A stretch of DNA of 64,000 nucleotides from Pseudoduganella violacea (lineage in GTDB: Bacteria > Pseudomonadota > Gammaproteobacteria > Burkholderiales > Burkholderiaceae_D): NCBI RefSeq assembly GCF_014191875.1, contig NZ_JACHXD010000008.1, positions 1 to 64,000 on the forward strand. Reading direction: 5' to 3'. Shown here in pieces: positions 17,711 through 28,500 of the stretch. The notes below the pieces were generated by a model, which made no database searches, was not told the origin of the DNA, and was given only the letters and a program-made list of their open reading frames with translations. Position 1 is the stretch's first letter. Each line of letters opens with the position of its first letter. Both the position numbers and the translations under genes were made by a program.

Positions 17711-19843
17711 TTACCAGGTCGTGACCAGGGTGTATTTGCCGCTGGTGGCGCCGGTGCCGCCGCTGTAGTAGACCACTTTGGCGTAGAAGGTGACGGCCGC
17801 GCTGGTGCTGTTGGCGCGGGTCACGGTGTCCACCGCACCCGTGCCGGCGGTGCTCGAAGTCAGCTTGGTGCCGGCCGCGTTGTACAGCTCCAGGTCGTAG
17901 TCGGACGTGGCGTTCGGCGTCAGCACGGCTTTCAGGGTCTTGCCGGCCGGGACCGTGATGGCGAAGTAGTCGGCGTCGGTGTTGCTGCCGATATTGCCGT
18001 TCACGGTGGTGTTGGTTTGCGTGACCGGGTTGGCGGTGGCAATGGTGTTATTGCTTTCCGTTTCGCTGATCACCGGACCCGGCGGCACCACCACGCTCAG
18101 GATGTTCTGCGCTTCGAACTTGGCCTGGAAGGTGCTGGCGTAGCTCAGGTCGGCCGGGTACAGGGCCTTGGCGGCGTTGACGATGGCCGTCGCCATGGCC
18201 GGCATTTTCACGCCGGAGCCGAGACCGAAGTGGGCTTCCAGGATGATCTTGTCGATGTTGGCGCGCGGTTTGCCGGCGGCCAGCAGGGCTTGGGCAGCGG
18301 CGTACAGCGGCGAGGACCACAGTTCGTCGGATTGGAAGGTGACGCCGGCTTCGGTGACCGAGCTGTGGGCGCCATAGGTGCGCGAGGCGTTGTACTTGGC
18401 GTCGGTGCGGTTCAGCGCGCGGCCGCCCCAGCAAGCGTTGTGGCCGTCCCAGCTGAAGGCCCACTCCGGATGGTAGGTCTGGCCGTTGGCGGTGCTCAGC
18501 GAATAGGAACCGGCCCAGTAGTCGCCGAAGCCTTCACCCATGGCGCCGGTGTCGCCGCCGCTCCAGTTGTTGTTGATGTTGCGGTGGATGGCGTGGCCGT
18601 ATTCGTGCAGGATGACGTCGGCGTCTTCGCTGTCGTTGACGCAGCCGTGGCCGAAGGCCAGGTAATCGCTGCCGCCGCCGTAGCTGTAGTGGGAATTATC
18701 GTCGCCGTTCAAGCCGTCGGTGTCGACGTCGAGCGGACGGTTGATGATGGACTTGGTGCCGGTGAAGCCGAGCGACTGGATGTAGCGCTGGTTCTGGTCC
18801 AGGTGGAAGTAGACGTTGGTGTCGTCGAAAGCATTGTTGCCGCGCTTGGCCGTCCACACGCCATTGGTGGTGGTGCTGGGGCCGGTGGCCGGCGCTTCAA
18901 TATCCTTCAGGTTGACGTACGGGCCGCTCAGCTTGTAGACGCCGCCGGTCACGGTCAGGTCTTTCAGTGGCTTGGTGACATAGGCCGGATCGAAGGCGGT
19001 GGCCGGCGAGCTGTCGCTCAGCGTATCGTTATTGAGCGCGGTGCGCGGGTCCGGATCGAAGACCAGGCCGCTGCCATCGATGCCCGAGGCGGCCACGGTC
19101 GCATTGGCGGTGACGGCGCGCGCGGTGGCGCGGTTTTGCTGGGCGGCCTTGAAGGCTTGGGTGGCGGCGCCGCGGTCCAGGGTGGCACCGCTGACTTCGC
19201 CGCGCGCGGCCAGCGTGCGTTCACCGCCCTTGCGTGGCAGCGAGGTGGTGTAGGAATCGATCAGGCTGCCGTCATGGGCGTTCAGGTATTGCACGAAGCC
19301 GCCGGTCGGCATCTGCGCTTCGATGGTCACTTTGCGCGCCAGTTGCACGCCGCCCTTGGTGGCCACCCACACCAGCTCGCTCGTTGGCAGCGCCACCAGC
19401 GGATGTTGCACTTTCAGGTTGGCCCAGCCTTTGTCGAGCGCCTGTTCGTCGCTGATCTGGCGCTGATTGTGCAGCTGGTTGACGGCGGCCGCGTCCACGG
19501 TCGACGAGATGTGGCGGGTTTCATTGAAAATCTTCAGCAGCTCGCCGCGCTTGCCGATCGAGACGACGATCTCGGCGCGGTCCACCGGCAGGCCGCGCAG
19601 GGTCTGCTGGTAGTAATAGTGGGTGCCGGTCAGCGATTCCTGGGTGCGTACCAGCACCAGGTTGTCCAGATTGGCGGGCAGGCCGAAACGCTCGGCGTTT
19701 TCGCGCAGGGTTTCCTGTGCCGATGCGGCCTTGGTACTGGTGAAGAAGGTCAGATTATCGACCCGGTTGGCGGCGGCATGGGCCACGCCAGAGTAGGCAA
19801 GGACGATAAGGGAGGCAAGGATGGTACGCGAGGTGTGCTTCAT
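17711..19843 (-). CDS. Secreted fungalysin-like (M36-type) zinc metalloprotease with PPC domain
   Basis: This encodes 710 residues starting at MKHTSRTILASLIVLAYSG, a signal peptide ending near VAHAA, with AGGAGA 8 bases upstream; the frame is open further 5' but without coding character. An FTP-type propeptide region follows (TGTHYYYQQTLRGLPVDRAE). The zinc site is H413-E-Y-G-H417 with Glu437 in MGEGFGDYW, 24 residues after the first His as in gluzincins. The C-terminal about 110 residues are a pre-peptidase C-terminal domain (ETESNNTIATANPV, DADYFAITVPAGKTL, DYDLELYNAAG), usually removed after export. It is probably a major extracellular protease. It is convergent with the kinase gene cluster and has its own terminator. 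Confidence 0.88.
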   Translation of the reverse strand: MKHTSRTILASLIVLAYSGVAHAAANRVDNLTFFTSTKAASAQETLRENAERFGLPANLDNLVLVRTQESLTGTHYYYQQTLRGLPVDRAEIVVSIGKRGELLKIFNETRHISSTVDAAAVNQLHNQRQISDEQALDKGWANLKVQHPLVALPTSELVWVATKGGVQLARKVTIEAQMPTGGFVQYLNAHDGSLIDSYTTSLPRKGGERTLAARGEVSGATLDRGAATQAFKAAQQNRATARAVTANATVAASGIDGSGLVFDPDPRTALNNDTLSDSSPATAFDPAYVTKPLKDLTVTGGVYKLSGPYVNLKDIEAPATGPSTTTNGVWTAKRGNNAFDDTNVYFHLDQNQRYIQSLGFTGTKSIINRPLDVDTDGLNGDDNSHYSYGGGSDYLAFGHGCVNDSEDADVILHEYGHAIHRNINNNWSGGDTGAMGEGFGDYWAGSYSLSTANGQTYHPEWAFSWDGHNACWGGRALNRTDAKYNASRTYGAHSSVTEAGVTFQSDELWSSPLYAAAQALLAAGKPRANIDKIILEAHFGLGSGVKMPAMATAIVNAAKALYPADLSYASTFQAKFEAQNILSVVVPPGPVISETESNNTIATANPVTQTNTTVNGNIGSNTDADYFAITVPAGKTLKAVLTPNATSDYDLELYNAAGTKLTSSTAGTGAVDTVTRANSTSAAVTFYAKVVYYSGGTGATSGKYTLVTTW

Positions 19844-19972
19844 GCTTTTATCTCTCCTGAAAGTGGGATGCGTATAAAAATGGTGCGAAGCATCGGTCCC
19901 AGCTGGCCCCACTCCGGGGATGAGGCCAATGGCAAATCGACGTGAATCGAGTATAGCCAGAAAAGCAAACGT

Positions 19973-20023
19973 TGCAAAATAGTTCATTTTTTTAACAATA
20001 TAAACTTTTTGTCTCATTTTGCA
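19973..20023. repeat. AT-rich inverted repeat in the divergent intergenic region
   Basis: TGCAAAAT (19973-19980) and ATTTTGCA (20016-20023) flank 35 AT-rich bases between the metalloprotease and the lipoprotein gene. This is the most AT-rich stretch nearby and probably contains the protease promoter and a regulator site. Confidence 0.35.
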
Positions 20024-20089
20024 CTTTCCGCGACTTCGCCATGACAAAGCGCTAATATGATTGGTTATGCCAGTTCTTTGGAGGTTAGG

Positions 20090-20548
20090 ATGAGATCGCC
20101 TATTTCCCGTCGCCTGTCCCCACTGGCCGCCGCCGTTTTGCTGGCCGCCACCCTGCCCGCCTGCGGCATGGCGCGCGAGCCGGCCACGGCCGTGCAAGCC
20201 GCGCCAGCACTGGCTTCCGCCGCTCCCGCCAAACCCATTCCGGACGAGGAACCGGCCGTCACGCAGGAGGTCGCGGCGCTGCTCGGCGAACTCGCCGCAG
20301 GCCGTCCGCAAGGCCACCGTTTCACCGAGAAAGCCGCTACCACGGTGCTGGCTGATGTGGATCAAAATCTGGCGCCGCGCCTGCGCGAATGTGGTATTCC
20401 GGTCACATTGGAGCTGTTGGCGCGCACCGTCGATGGGGAGGACCGGCAATACCGTTACCGCCTGCGCTGCCGCGCGCAGCCGCTGCTGCTCGACATCGTC
20501 TACAACAAGGCGGCCCGCGTTAACCGCTTACAACTCCTAGCGGAATAA
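20090..20548 (+). CDS. Small hypothetical lipoprotein
   Basis: This encodes 152 residues. I placed the start at ATG 20090 because GGAGG lies 5 bases upstream; an ATG at 20057 gives a non-signal extension. The N-terminus is a lipoprotein signal (LAAAVLLAATLPAC, lipobox LPAC, lipidated Cys about residue 25). An alanine/proline-rich linker and a small C-terminal domain with two Cys (LRECGIPV and YRLRCRAQP) that could form a disulfide follow. I recognise no family. It is divergent from the metalloprotease, so it could be an envelope or inhibitor partner; nothing in the sequence proves that. Confidence 0.6.
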   Translation: MRSPISRRLSPLAAAVLLAATLPACGMAREPATAVQAAPALASAAPAKPIPDEEPAVTQEVAALLGELAAGRPQGHRFTEKAATTVLADVDQNLAPRLRECGIPVTLELLARTVDGEDRQYRYRLRCRAQPLLLDIVYNKAARVNRLQLLAE

Positions 20549-20588
20549 ACGGCTGGCGCGGCCCGTAGCGAATTGCGATAATGCAACG

Positions 20589-21368
20589 ATGACTGCCGAT
20601 TTCGCAATATCCGTGCTTAGCCATGTGGTGCTGCTGCCGCCGATGAGCCTGTTCCTGCTGATGGCCATGGGCTGGCTGCTGGCGCGGCGCTGGCCGCGTC
20701 TGGGCCGGGGCGTGAGCGGCCTCGCCCTCGGCGTGCTGGTGCTGCTGTGCACCGACGCCGGCGCGCGGCTGCTGGCGGCGCCGCTGGAAAGCCGCACGCG
20801 CGCCCTGCCACCCGGCGCGGCCCAGCGCAGCGGCGCCCAGGCCATCGTGATCCTGGCCGCCGGCCGCATCGAGCGCGCGCCCGAATACGGCGGCGACATC
20901 CCCGACCGCATCGCCCTGGCCCGCCTGCGCTATGGCGCCCACCTGCAGCACGAAACCGGCTTGCCGCTGCTGGTCAGCGGCAGCAACGCCACGGTCGGCG
21001 GCAAGGTCGAAGCCAAGGCGTTCAGCATGGCGCGCGCGCTGCGCGAAGACTTCCGCACCCCGGTGCGCTGGATCGAGGCCGATTCGGCCACCACGGCGCA
21101 AAACGCCCAGTTCTCGGCGCCGCTGCTGCGCGCCGCCCACGTGCGCCGCGTCCTGCTGGTGACGGATGCCATGCACATGCCGCGCGCCCAAGCCTGTTTC
21201 GAGGCGGCCGGTTTCGAGGTGGTGGCCGCGCCCACCATGTTCGAAACGCTGGGCCAGCTCACGCCGCTGCAATTCCTGCCCAGCGCCAATGCGCTGCAGC
21301 GCTCTTATTACGCCACTTATGAATGGATGGGATTAGCATGGTATTGGCTTCGCGCCGCGCGCGCGTGA
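20589..21368 (+). CDS. YdcF/ElyC-like DUF218 protein
   Basis: This encodes 259 residues with two N-terminal membrane helices (about 8-28 and 40-60) and a DUF218 domain: QAIVILAAGRIERAPEYGG, LPLLVSGSNA, FRTPVRWIEADSATTAQNA, VRRVLLVTDAMHMPRA. DUF218 proteins such as ElyC and YdcF are inner-membrane proteins linked to envelope polysaccharide metabolism; the biochemical role is unsettled. Its 3' end overlaps the next gene by about 30 bases in another frame, so the two are likely co-translated. Confidence 0.8.
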   Translation: MTADFAISVLSHVVLLPPMSLFLLMAMGWLLARRWPRLGRGVSGLALGVLVLLCTDAGARLLAAPLESRTRALPPGAAQRSGAQAIVILAAGRIERAPEYGGDIPDRIALARLRYGAHLQHETGLPLLVSGSNATVGGKVEAKAFSMARALREDFRTPVRWIEADSATTAQNAQFSAPLLRAAHVRRVLLVTDAMHMPRAQACFEAAGFEVVAAPTMFETLGQLTPLQFLPSANALQRSYYATYEWMGLAWYWLRAARA

Positions 21369-22893
21369 AAACCCGCGCTTACGCGCCCTGGCTGGCGGGC
21401 TTGCTGGCCGCCATGGCGGCGCTGGCCGCGCTGGCCAGCTATGGGCTGGAACGCAGCGGCATTCCGCCGCGCCGTCTGGCGCCCTATCTGGAACAGCGCG
21501 CCGACGGCCACAATCCGCTGATCGTCGGCATGGGTCGCGCCATGGCTGCCACTCTGCATACCCTCGACCGCGGCGACCCGCCGCTGCCCGACGCGCTGCG
21601 CCTGCGCATCGGCGCGCAGGTCGAGGACGCGCACAACGCGGGGCCATCTACAGCGCGCGATGTCGCCGCCAGCGCGGCTGTCGAGACGGCCGGCCGGGGC
21701 GCCAAGGCCAACGGCGCGCCGCCTGCCGCTGGCGCTCGTGACGTGACGGTCGCCTCGGCCGACGCGCTGCGCGCGGCCATCGCCCAAGCCATGCCGGGCG
21801 ACCGCATCACCGTGCTGCCGGGCCGCTACCGCTTCCTGGCCAGTTCGTATATCGCCGTCGACCGGCCCGGCACGCGCGCGCAACCCATCGTGCTGCGCGC
21901 CGCGCGCGCCGGCAGCGTACTGCTGGAACTGGCGATGGCCGAAGGCTTCCTGGTCTCGGCGCCGTGGTGGACCTTCGAGAACCTGCAAATACAAGGCGTC
22001 TGCCCGGCGCAGGGGAATTGCGAGCACGCCTTCCACATCACCGGCGCGGCCCAGCATTTCACGGCGCGCAATAACACCATCCTCGACTTCAACTCGCATA
22101 TCAAGATCAATGGCCAGCACGGCGTCCAGCCCGACCACGGCCTGCTCGAACACAATACCCTGAGCAATACGGCGGTGCGCCAGACCGGCACCCCGGTCAC
22201 GCCGGTCGACCTGGTGGCGGCCAGCCACTGGACCATCCGCGCCAATCTGATCAGCGACTTCATCAAGGGTGGCGGCGACCAGATCAGTTACGGCGGCTTC
22301 GCCAAGGGCGCCGGCAGCGGCAATGTGTTCGAGCGCAATGTGGTGATCTGCGAGCAGCGCCTGCGCGGCCAGCCGGGCCAGCGCGTCGGCCTGTCGCTCG
22401 GCGGCGGCGGCACGGCCGCGCCGTATTGCCGCGACCAGCGCTGCATCACCGAGCAGGATGGCGGCGTGCTGCAAGCGAATCTGATCGCTGCGTGTTCCGA
22501 CGAAGGCATTTACCTGAACCGCGCCGCCACCAGCCAGCTGCGCCACAACACCCTGATCGACACGGGCGGCATCGCGCTGCGCTTTCCCGAAACCAGCGCC
22601 GACGTCGAAGGCAATCTGGTCGATGGCCGCATCGCCGTGCGCGGCGGCGCCCTCTTGCGCGCGCAGGATAATCTGGACAGCGGCGTGACCCGCCTCTATC
22701 TGGGCTCGCATCCGCTGCGCGCCCTGTTCCGGGCGCCGCTCGCATTCGACCTGCGCTGGCGCGGCCCGGCGCCGCGCCGCGCAGCGGTCAGCGAAGATGC
22801 GCGTAGCGGCCCGGTGGCCGAGCTGTGCGGCGCGCCGCGTCCCAGCCAGCCAGCCTATGGCGCGTTCGAGGATTTCGCCGCCTGCCTGCGGCC

Positions 22894-22897
<4 letters not shown>
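21338..22897 (+). CDS. Right-handed parallel beta-helix protein
   Basis: This encodes 519 residues from ATG 21338, which has GGGATTAG upstream; ATG 21323 is an alternative. A hydrophobic N-terminus (LAGLLAAMAALAALASYG) acts as signal or anchor. From about residue 140 the protein has beta-helix repeats: ASADALRAAIAQAMPGDRIT, NLQIQGVCPA, NNTILDFNSHIKING, HNTLSNTAV, ANLISDFIKGGGDQISYGG, HNTLIDTGG. Such folds are shared by polysaccharide lyases, epimerases and some structural proteins, and no catalytic set is clear to me. Overlap with the DUF218 gene suggests a joint role in an envelope polysaccharide. The stop TAG shares the tetranucleotide CTAG with the stop of the convergent kinase gene. Confidence 0.7.
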
Positions 22898-25188
<2,291 letters not shown>

Positions 25189-25434
25189 ATGGTCTCCCCA
25201 GCAGCCCGGCCGGCGCCCTGCGTTATAGGCGGCTTGCGAGAAGGAAGCGGACGCTGCGGCACGGGTTCCGACGAGTATGAGCCATTGCCTGGGCTTAGAC
25301 AAGCGGCGCCGCGCCCGGGCCGCCGCCGTCGCCCGTATGCCGTCGCCCGTATGCCGCACTGCATGCAATCATGCTGGACTTGCCACATTTACTGTGGTCA
25401 GATATGCATTACCGCAGCTCCTAGAGAGGTTGGA

Positions 25435-26703
25435 ATGGACATCATCACCAGCGCCCTCACCGCAGCGATTGAAGACGGCGCCAGCAGCCCCGCCTACCAG
25501 ATGCTCAAAGCCCGCCTCGCGGCCCAGGCGCCGGCGGTGGAGGACGCCGTCGCCACCCTGGAAGAAGACGCCGGCTCGAAGTCGCGCCAGTTCGCCCTGT
25601 CCGATGCGCTGGCCGCGGCCGGCCTGGCCGGCGACCGCTACCTGCGCGCCGCCGCGCGAAACCTGCTCGACGAGATCGACCGGCGCCGCCCGCCACCGGC
25701 CGCCGGCGGCGCTTCCGCCAACGCGGCCGTGCTCAAGGTCTGGTTCGGCACCGACCGCCAGCAAAGCGGCGACCGCCATCCGGCGCGCCAGTTCGGCAGC
25801 CAGCGCGCGCCGCTGAGCTACGGTTATTGCGAGGTCAGCGTGCCGCGCGGTCCGCGCGATCCCGATTCGCCGGCCCTGCTGCGGCTGGAACTGCGCGACG
25901 ATCCCAACCACCATGTGCGCCTGCTGCAAACCGAGCTGGCCGGCCATGACCAGTTCTTCACCGCGCTGGCGGCCCAGATCGCCGCCGCGCCCGAGTCCAG
26001 CGCCCTGCTCTTCGTGCATGGCTATAAGGTCTCGTTCGAGGACGCGGCGCGGCGCAGCGCCCAACTGGCCTATGGGCTGGGCTTTCGCGGCGCGCCGCTC
26101 TTCTATAGCTGGCCCTCGCAGGGCAAGCCGGCCGGCTATCCGGCCGACGAGGCCAGCGTCGAATGGAGCCAGGCCAATCTGCAGCGCTTCCTGCTCGACT
26201 TGCTGGAGAGCTGCCAGGTCGAGCGCATCTACCTGATCGGCCATGGCCTGGGCGGACGCGCGCTGGCCGGCGCCTGCGCCGCCCTGCTGCGCGGGCGGCC
26301 CGAGCTGGCCGCGCGCCTGCACCAGATCCTGCTGGCCGCACCCGATATCGACGCCGGCCTGTTCCAGCGCGAACTGGCGCCGGCCTTCGCCGCCAGCGCC
26401 CGGCCGCTGACCCTGTACGCCTCGAGCGCCGACGCGGCCCTGGCCGCCGGCCACAAAGCGCACGCGGCGGCGCGCGCCGGCGACGCCGGTCCCGGTCTGC
26501 TGGTGCTGCCCGGCGTGGAAACCATCGACGCCAGCGGCGCCGATATCGGCTTTCTCGGCCACGCCGCCGCCGTGCCGGCGCCGGTCTTGTCCGATATGCA
26601 GGAATTGATCGGCCAGGACCGCGGCGCCGCCCAGCGCCAGGGCTTGCGGCCGGCGCAGCAGGCCGGCGGACGCTACTGGATCATGGCGGCGGAGGGCGTA
26701 TGA
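25435..26703 (+). CDS. DUF900-like alpha/beta hydrolase lacking the nucleophile serine
   Basis: This encodes 422 residues. I chose ATG 25435, with GAGAGG about 5 bases upstream; the frame is open upstream into the divergent kinase gene. Residues 1-90 are a helical leader and 100-330 an alpha/beta hydrolase of the DUF900 kind: VLKVWFGTDRQ, SYGYCEVSVPRGPRDPD, LLFVHGYKVSFEDAARRSAQ, PLFYSWPSQG. The nucleophile elbow reads IGHGLGG, so Gly271 stands where DUF900 and most lipases have Ser (GHSMG). It may be a non-catalytic binding protein or use another residue. The stop overlaps the next start as ATGA, so both products are probably made together and may form a complex. Confidence 0.75.
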   Translation: MDIITSALTAAIEDGASSPAYQMLKARLAAQAPAVEDAVATLEEDAGSKSRQFALSDALAAAGLAGDRYLRAAARNLLDEIDRRRPPPAAGGASANAAVLKVWFGTDRQQSGDRHPARQFGSQRAPLSYGYCEVSVPRGPRDPDSPALLRLELRDDPNHHVRLLQTELAGHDQFFTALAAQIAAAPESSALLFVHGYKVSFEDAARRSAQLAYGLGFRGAPLFYSWPSQGKPAGYPADEASVEWSQANLQRFLLDLLESCQVERIYLIGHGLGGRALAGACAALLRGRPELAARLHQILLAAPDIDAGLFQRELAPAFAASARPLTLYASSADAALAAGHKAHAAARAGDAGPGLLVLPGVETIDASGADIGFLGHAAAVPAPVLSDMQELIGQDRGAAQRQGLRPAQQAGGRYWIMAAEGV

Positions 26704-27101
26704 GCAATTACGGCTCGGCATCGGACGAAGCCATCTTCTGCGTGGACAAGCTGCTGGCGCTGATGGGCGCGGACGAGCATGGCGTGGAAGGCGTGAGCAA
26801 GATCGTGCGCCGCAGCATCGGCCCGGGCGTCGATCCGCTCAACCTGGCCGGCGAGGCGATCCGCGATGCGCGCCTGACCGAGGCGTGCCGCATCCTGCAT
26901 AACCAGCGCAGCGCCCTGGCGGGCCTGGGCGCCAAGCGCTTCGTGGCCGCTAGCCTGGCGCTGGAATTGGCGCTCAATGAAAGCCGTCTGATGGAAGTGC
27001 CGGTGCTGTTCGCGGCCGTCGAGGGCGAATTGAAGCTGGTGCTGGAACACGCCGGCGCGTGGCTGGACCGCCACAACGGCCGCAATGCCAGCCGTTTCTA
27101 A
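26700..27101 (+). CDS. Conserved-looking hypothetical protein coupled to the DUF900-like gene
   Basis: This encodes 133 residues, starting in the ATGA that overlaps the stop of the upstream gene. It is predicted all-helical, soluble and acidic at the start (SDEAIFCVDKLLALMGADEH), with a middle helix pair (DARLTEACRILHNQRSALAG) and a C-terminal helix (LELALNESRLMEVPVLFAAV). It resembles neither an Hpt domain (no phosphorylatable His motif) nor any family I know. Translational coupling suggests it is the partner of the pseudo-hydrolase. Confidence 0.6.
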   Translation: MSNYGSASDEAIFCVDKLLALMGADEHGVEGVSKIVRRSIGPGVDPLNLAGEAIRDARLTEACRILHNQRSALAGLGAKRFVAASLALELALNESRLMEVPVLFAAVEGELKLVLEHAGAWLDRHNGRNASRF

Positions 27102-27179
27102 CGAATGGTTACAATTGTTGCGACTTTCACGATTTTGTACCAAACCCAACATGCTAAGATCGCCAACACTGTTTGACTA

Positions 27180-27219
27180 GCATTGCCGTCACCGATCGGG
27201 ACAGAGCACCCGGCAATGC
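27180..27219. repeat. Inverted repeat after the hypothetical gene
   Basis: GCATTGCCG (27180-27188) and CGGCAATGC (27211-27219) are a perfect 9-bp stem with a 22-base loop. No T-run follows; it could be a weak terminator or a regulator site in the 266-bp gap. Confidence 0.35.
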
Positions 27220-27285
27220 CGAAGCATTTCTATTGCTGACGCCAAACTACCTGGGCAGTTCTTGACTGGAAATCACAGGTCTTTA

Positions 27286-27313
27286 TTGATTTTTGGCAAC
27301 GAACTGGTATATT
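27286..27313 (+). promoter_or_regulatory. Sigma-70-type promoter of the Sel1 lipoprotein gene
   Basis: TTGATT and TATATT are 16 bases apart. The start of transcription would be near 27320, giving a leader of about 50 bases. Confidence 0.5.
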
Positions 27314-27316
27314 GGC

Positions 27317-27341
27317 GCCCCCGCCCGGAACCCGCGGGGGC
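27317..27341 (+). promoter_or_regulatory. GC-rich hairpin at the 5' end of the leader
   Basis: GCCCCCGC and GCGGGGGC form an 8-bp stem with a 9-base loop, right at the predicted transcript start. It could stabilise the mRNA. There is no T-run, so it is not a terminator. Confidence 0.4.
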
Positions 27342-27367
27342 CGAATAAAAATAAGGTAAAAGCGGAA

Positions 27368-27916
27368 ATGGAATTATTTAACAAGTCCGGCGCGCTCTTG
27401 GCGTCGGTACTGGTGATGGTGGGCGCCCTGATCGCCTGCCAGGCGAAAGAAGATAGCGTGCCGCCGGCCCAGGTGATCGAGGCGGCGGCGCAGGCGCTGA
27501 GCGTGCATGGCGGCGCCGCCGCCGAACGCCGCCTGCGCGAATGGGCCGAGCAAGGCTCGGCCGTGGCCCGGCGCGAACTGGGCCTGTTCTACCAGACCAA
27601 GCAGGCGCGCCGCGCCGAAGCCGTCACACTGCTGGAGCAGGCCGCCCTGGCCGGCGACTCCGAAGCGGCTTTCCAACTGGCGGAAATCTACCGCGCCGGC
27701 CAGCCCTTCAACGCCAAAGCGGCCGAGAAAGCCCATCCCTGGTATTTGCAGGCGGCGCGCCACAACCATCCCAAAGCCGCCCTGACCCTGGCGTCCCTGG
27801 CCAGCAGCGGCAAAGGCGTGGCCCGCGACGAAGAAGAGGCCGCCAAGTGGGCCGACATCGCCGCCAGCCTGAAAGCCGGCAGCACGAGCGCCGCCCATGG
27901 CTGGAGCGGCTACTGA
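27368..27916 (+). CDS. Sel1-repeat lipoprotein
   Basis: This encodes 182 residues from ATG 27368; an earlier ATG at 27293 overlaps the promoter. The N-terminus is a lipoprotein signal (ALLASVLVMVGALIAC, Cys about residue 24). Helical Sel1/TPR-like repeats follow: VARRELGLFYQTKQARRAEA, AALAGDSEAAFQLAEIYRAG, KAHPWYLQAARHNHPKAALT, LASSGKGVARDEEEAAKWAD. Such proteins scaffold envelope complexes. It has its own promoter and leads the group that includes the degenerate receiver and prsT, though gaps of 112 and 67 bases leave operon membership open. Confidence 0.75.
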   Translation: MELFNKSGALLASVLVMVGALIACQAKEDSVPPAQVIEAAAQALSVHGGAAAERRLREWAEQGSAVARRELGLFYQTKQARRAEAVTLLEQAALAGDSEAAFQLAEIYRAGQPFNAKAAEKAHPWYLQAARHNHPKAALTLASLASSGKGVARDEEEAAKWADIAASLKAGSTSAAHGWSGY

Positions 27917-28028
27917 GCCGCCACCCGCCGCGTATTGCCGGCACCATCTTGCCATAAGAGCATTGCCAGTTCATCATGGCAGCAGCGCCGCCGGGATGCC
28001 CGTCCCGGCCGCTTCCGGAGAAGCGTCC

Positions 28029-28433
28029 ATGCCGCTGCGCCAGATCAGCTTCCACATCCTGCATGCCGAGCCGGTGCTGGCCGCCGGCCTGCACGCCCTG
28101 CTGGACGGCCAGAGCGGCCTGCGGCCGGGGCCGCTGGCCGGGGCCAATGTCCTGCTCACCGACTACGACCATGCGCTGCGCCAGGCCGGCCACGTGGCCG
28201 CGCGCATCCTGCTGCTGACCCAGCGCGACAGCGAATGCGCGCTGCGCCGCGCCCTCGACGGCGGCGTGCACGGCTATCTGCTGCAAAGCTGCAGCGCCGA
28301 TGTGAAAGGCGTGCTGAGCAAGCTCGACGCCACGGCGCGCACCCACGCGGTCGTGGTGGCGGCGCAACGCGGCCTGATTGCGGTGTGCCCGCCGGACAGC
28401 CGGCCGGCGCTGGGCGGCAGCGCCGGAGCTTGA
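28029..28433 (+). CDS. Degenerate receiver-domain protein
   Basis: This encodes 134 residues, with GGAG 8 bases before ATG 28029. It resembles the receiver half of NarL/LuxR-type regulators: FHILHAEPVLAAGLHALLDG at the start, then ARILLLTQRDSECALRRALD and GGVHGYLLQSCSADVKGVLSKL, which match the usual GARGYLLK region. The acidic pair at the end of the first strand is replaced by HAEP, the conserved Lys after GYLL is Gln, and there is no helix-turn-helix. Asp in VLLTDYD is at about the acceptor position. It is probably a phosphorylation-independent or decoy receiver; this is inference from residue loss. Confidence 0.55.
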   Translation: MPLRQISFHILHAEPVLAAGLHALLDGQSGLRPGPLAGANVLLTDYDHALRQAGHVAARILLLTQRDSECALRRALDGGVHGYLLQSCSADVKGVLSKLDATARTHAVVVAAQRGLIAVCPPDSRPALGGSAGA

Positions 28434-28500
28434 GCCGGCGCAAGGGGAGCGGGCGCGCTTGTTCTTACTCTGGGCCTAAGTCCGCTCCGGAGATTGCGCC

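Noticed and set aside
27317-27341. Terminator before the Sel1 lipoprotein gene
   Set aside because: The GC-rich hairpin has no T-run and lies at the predicted transcript start, so a leader hairpin is more likely.
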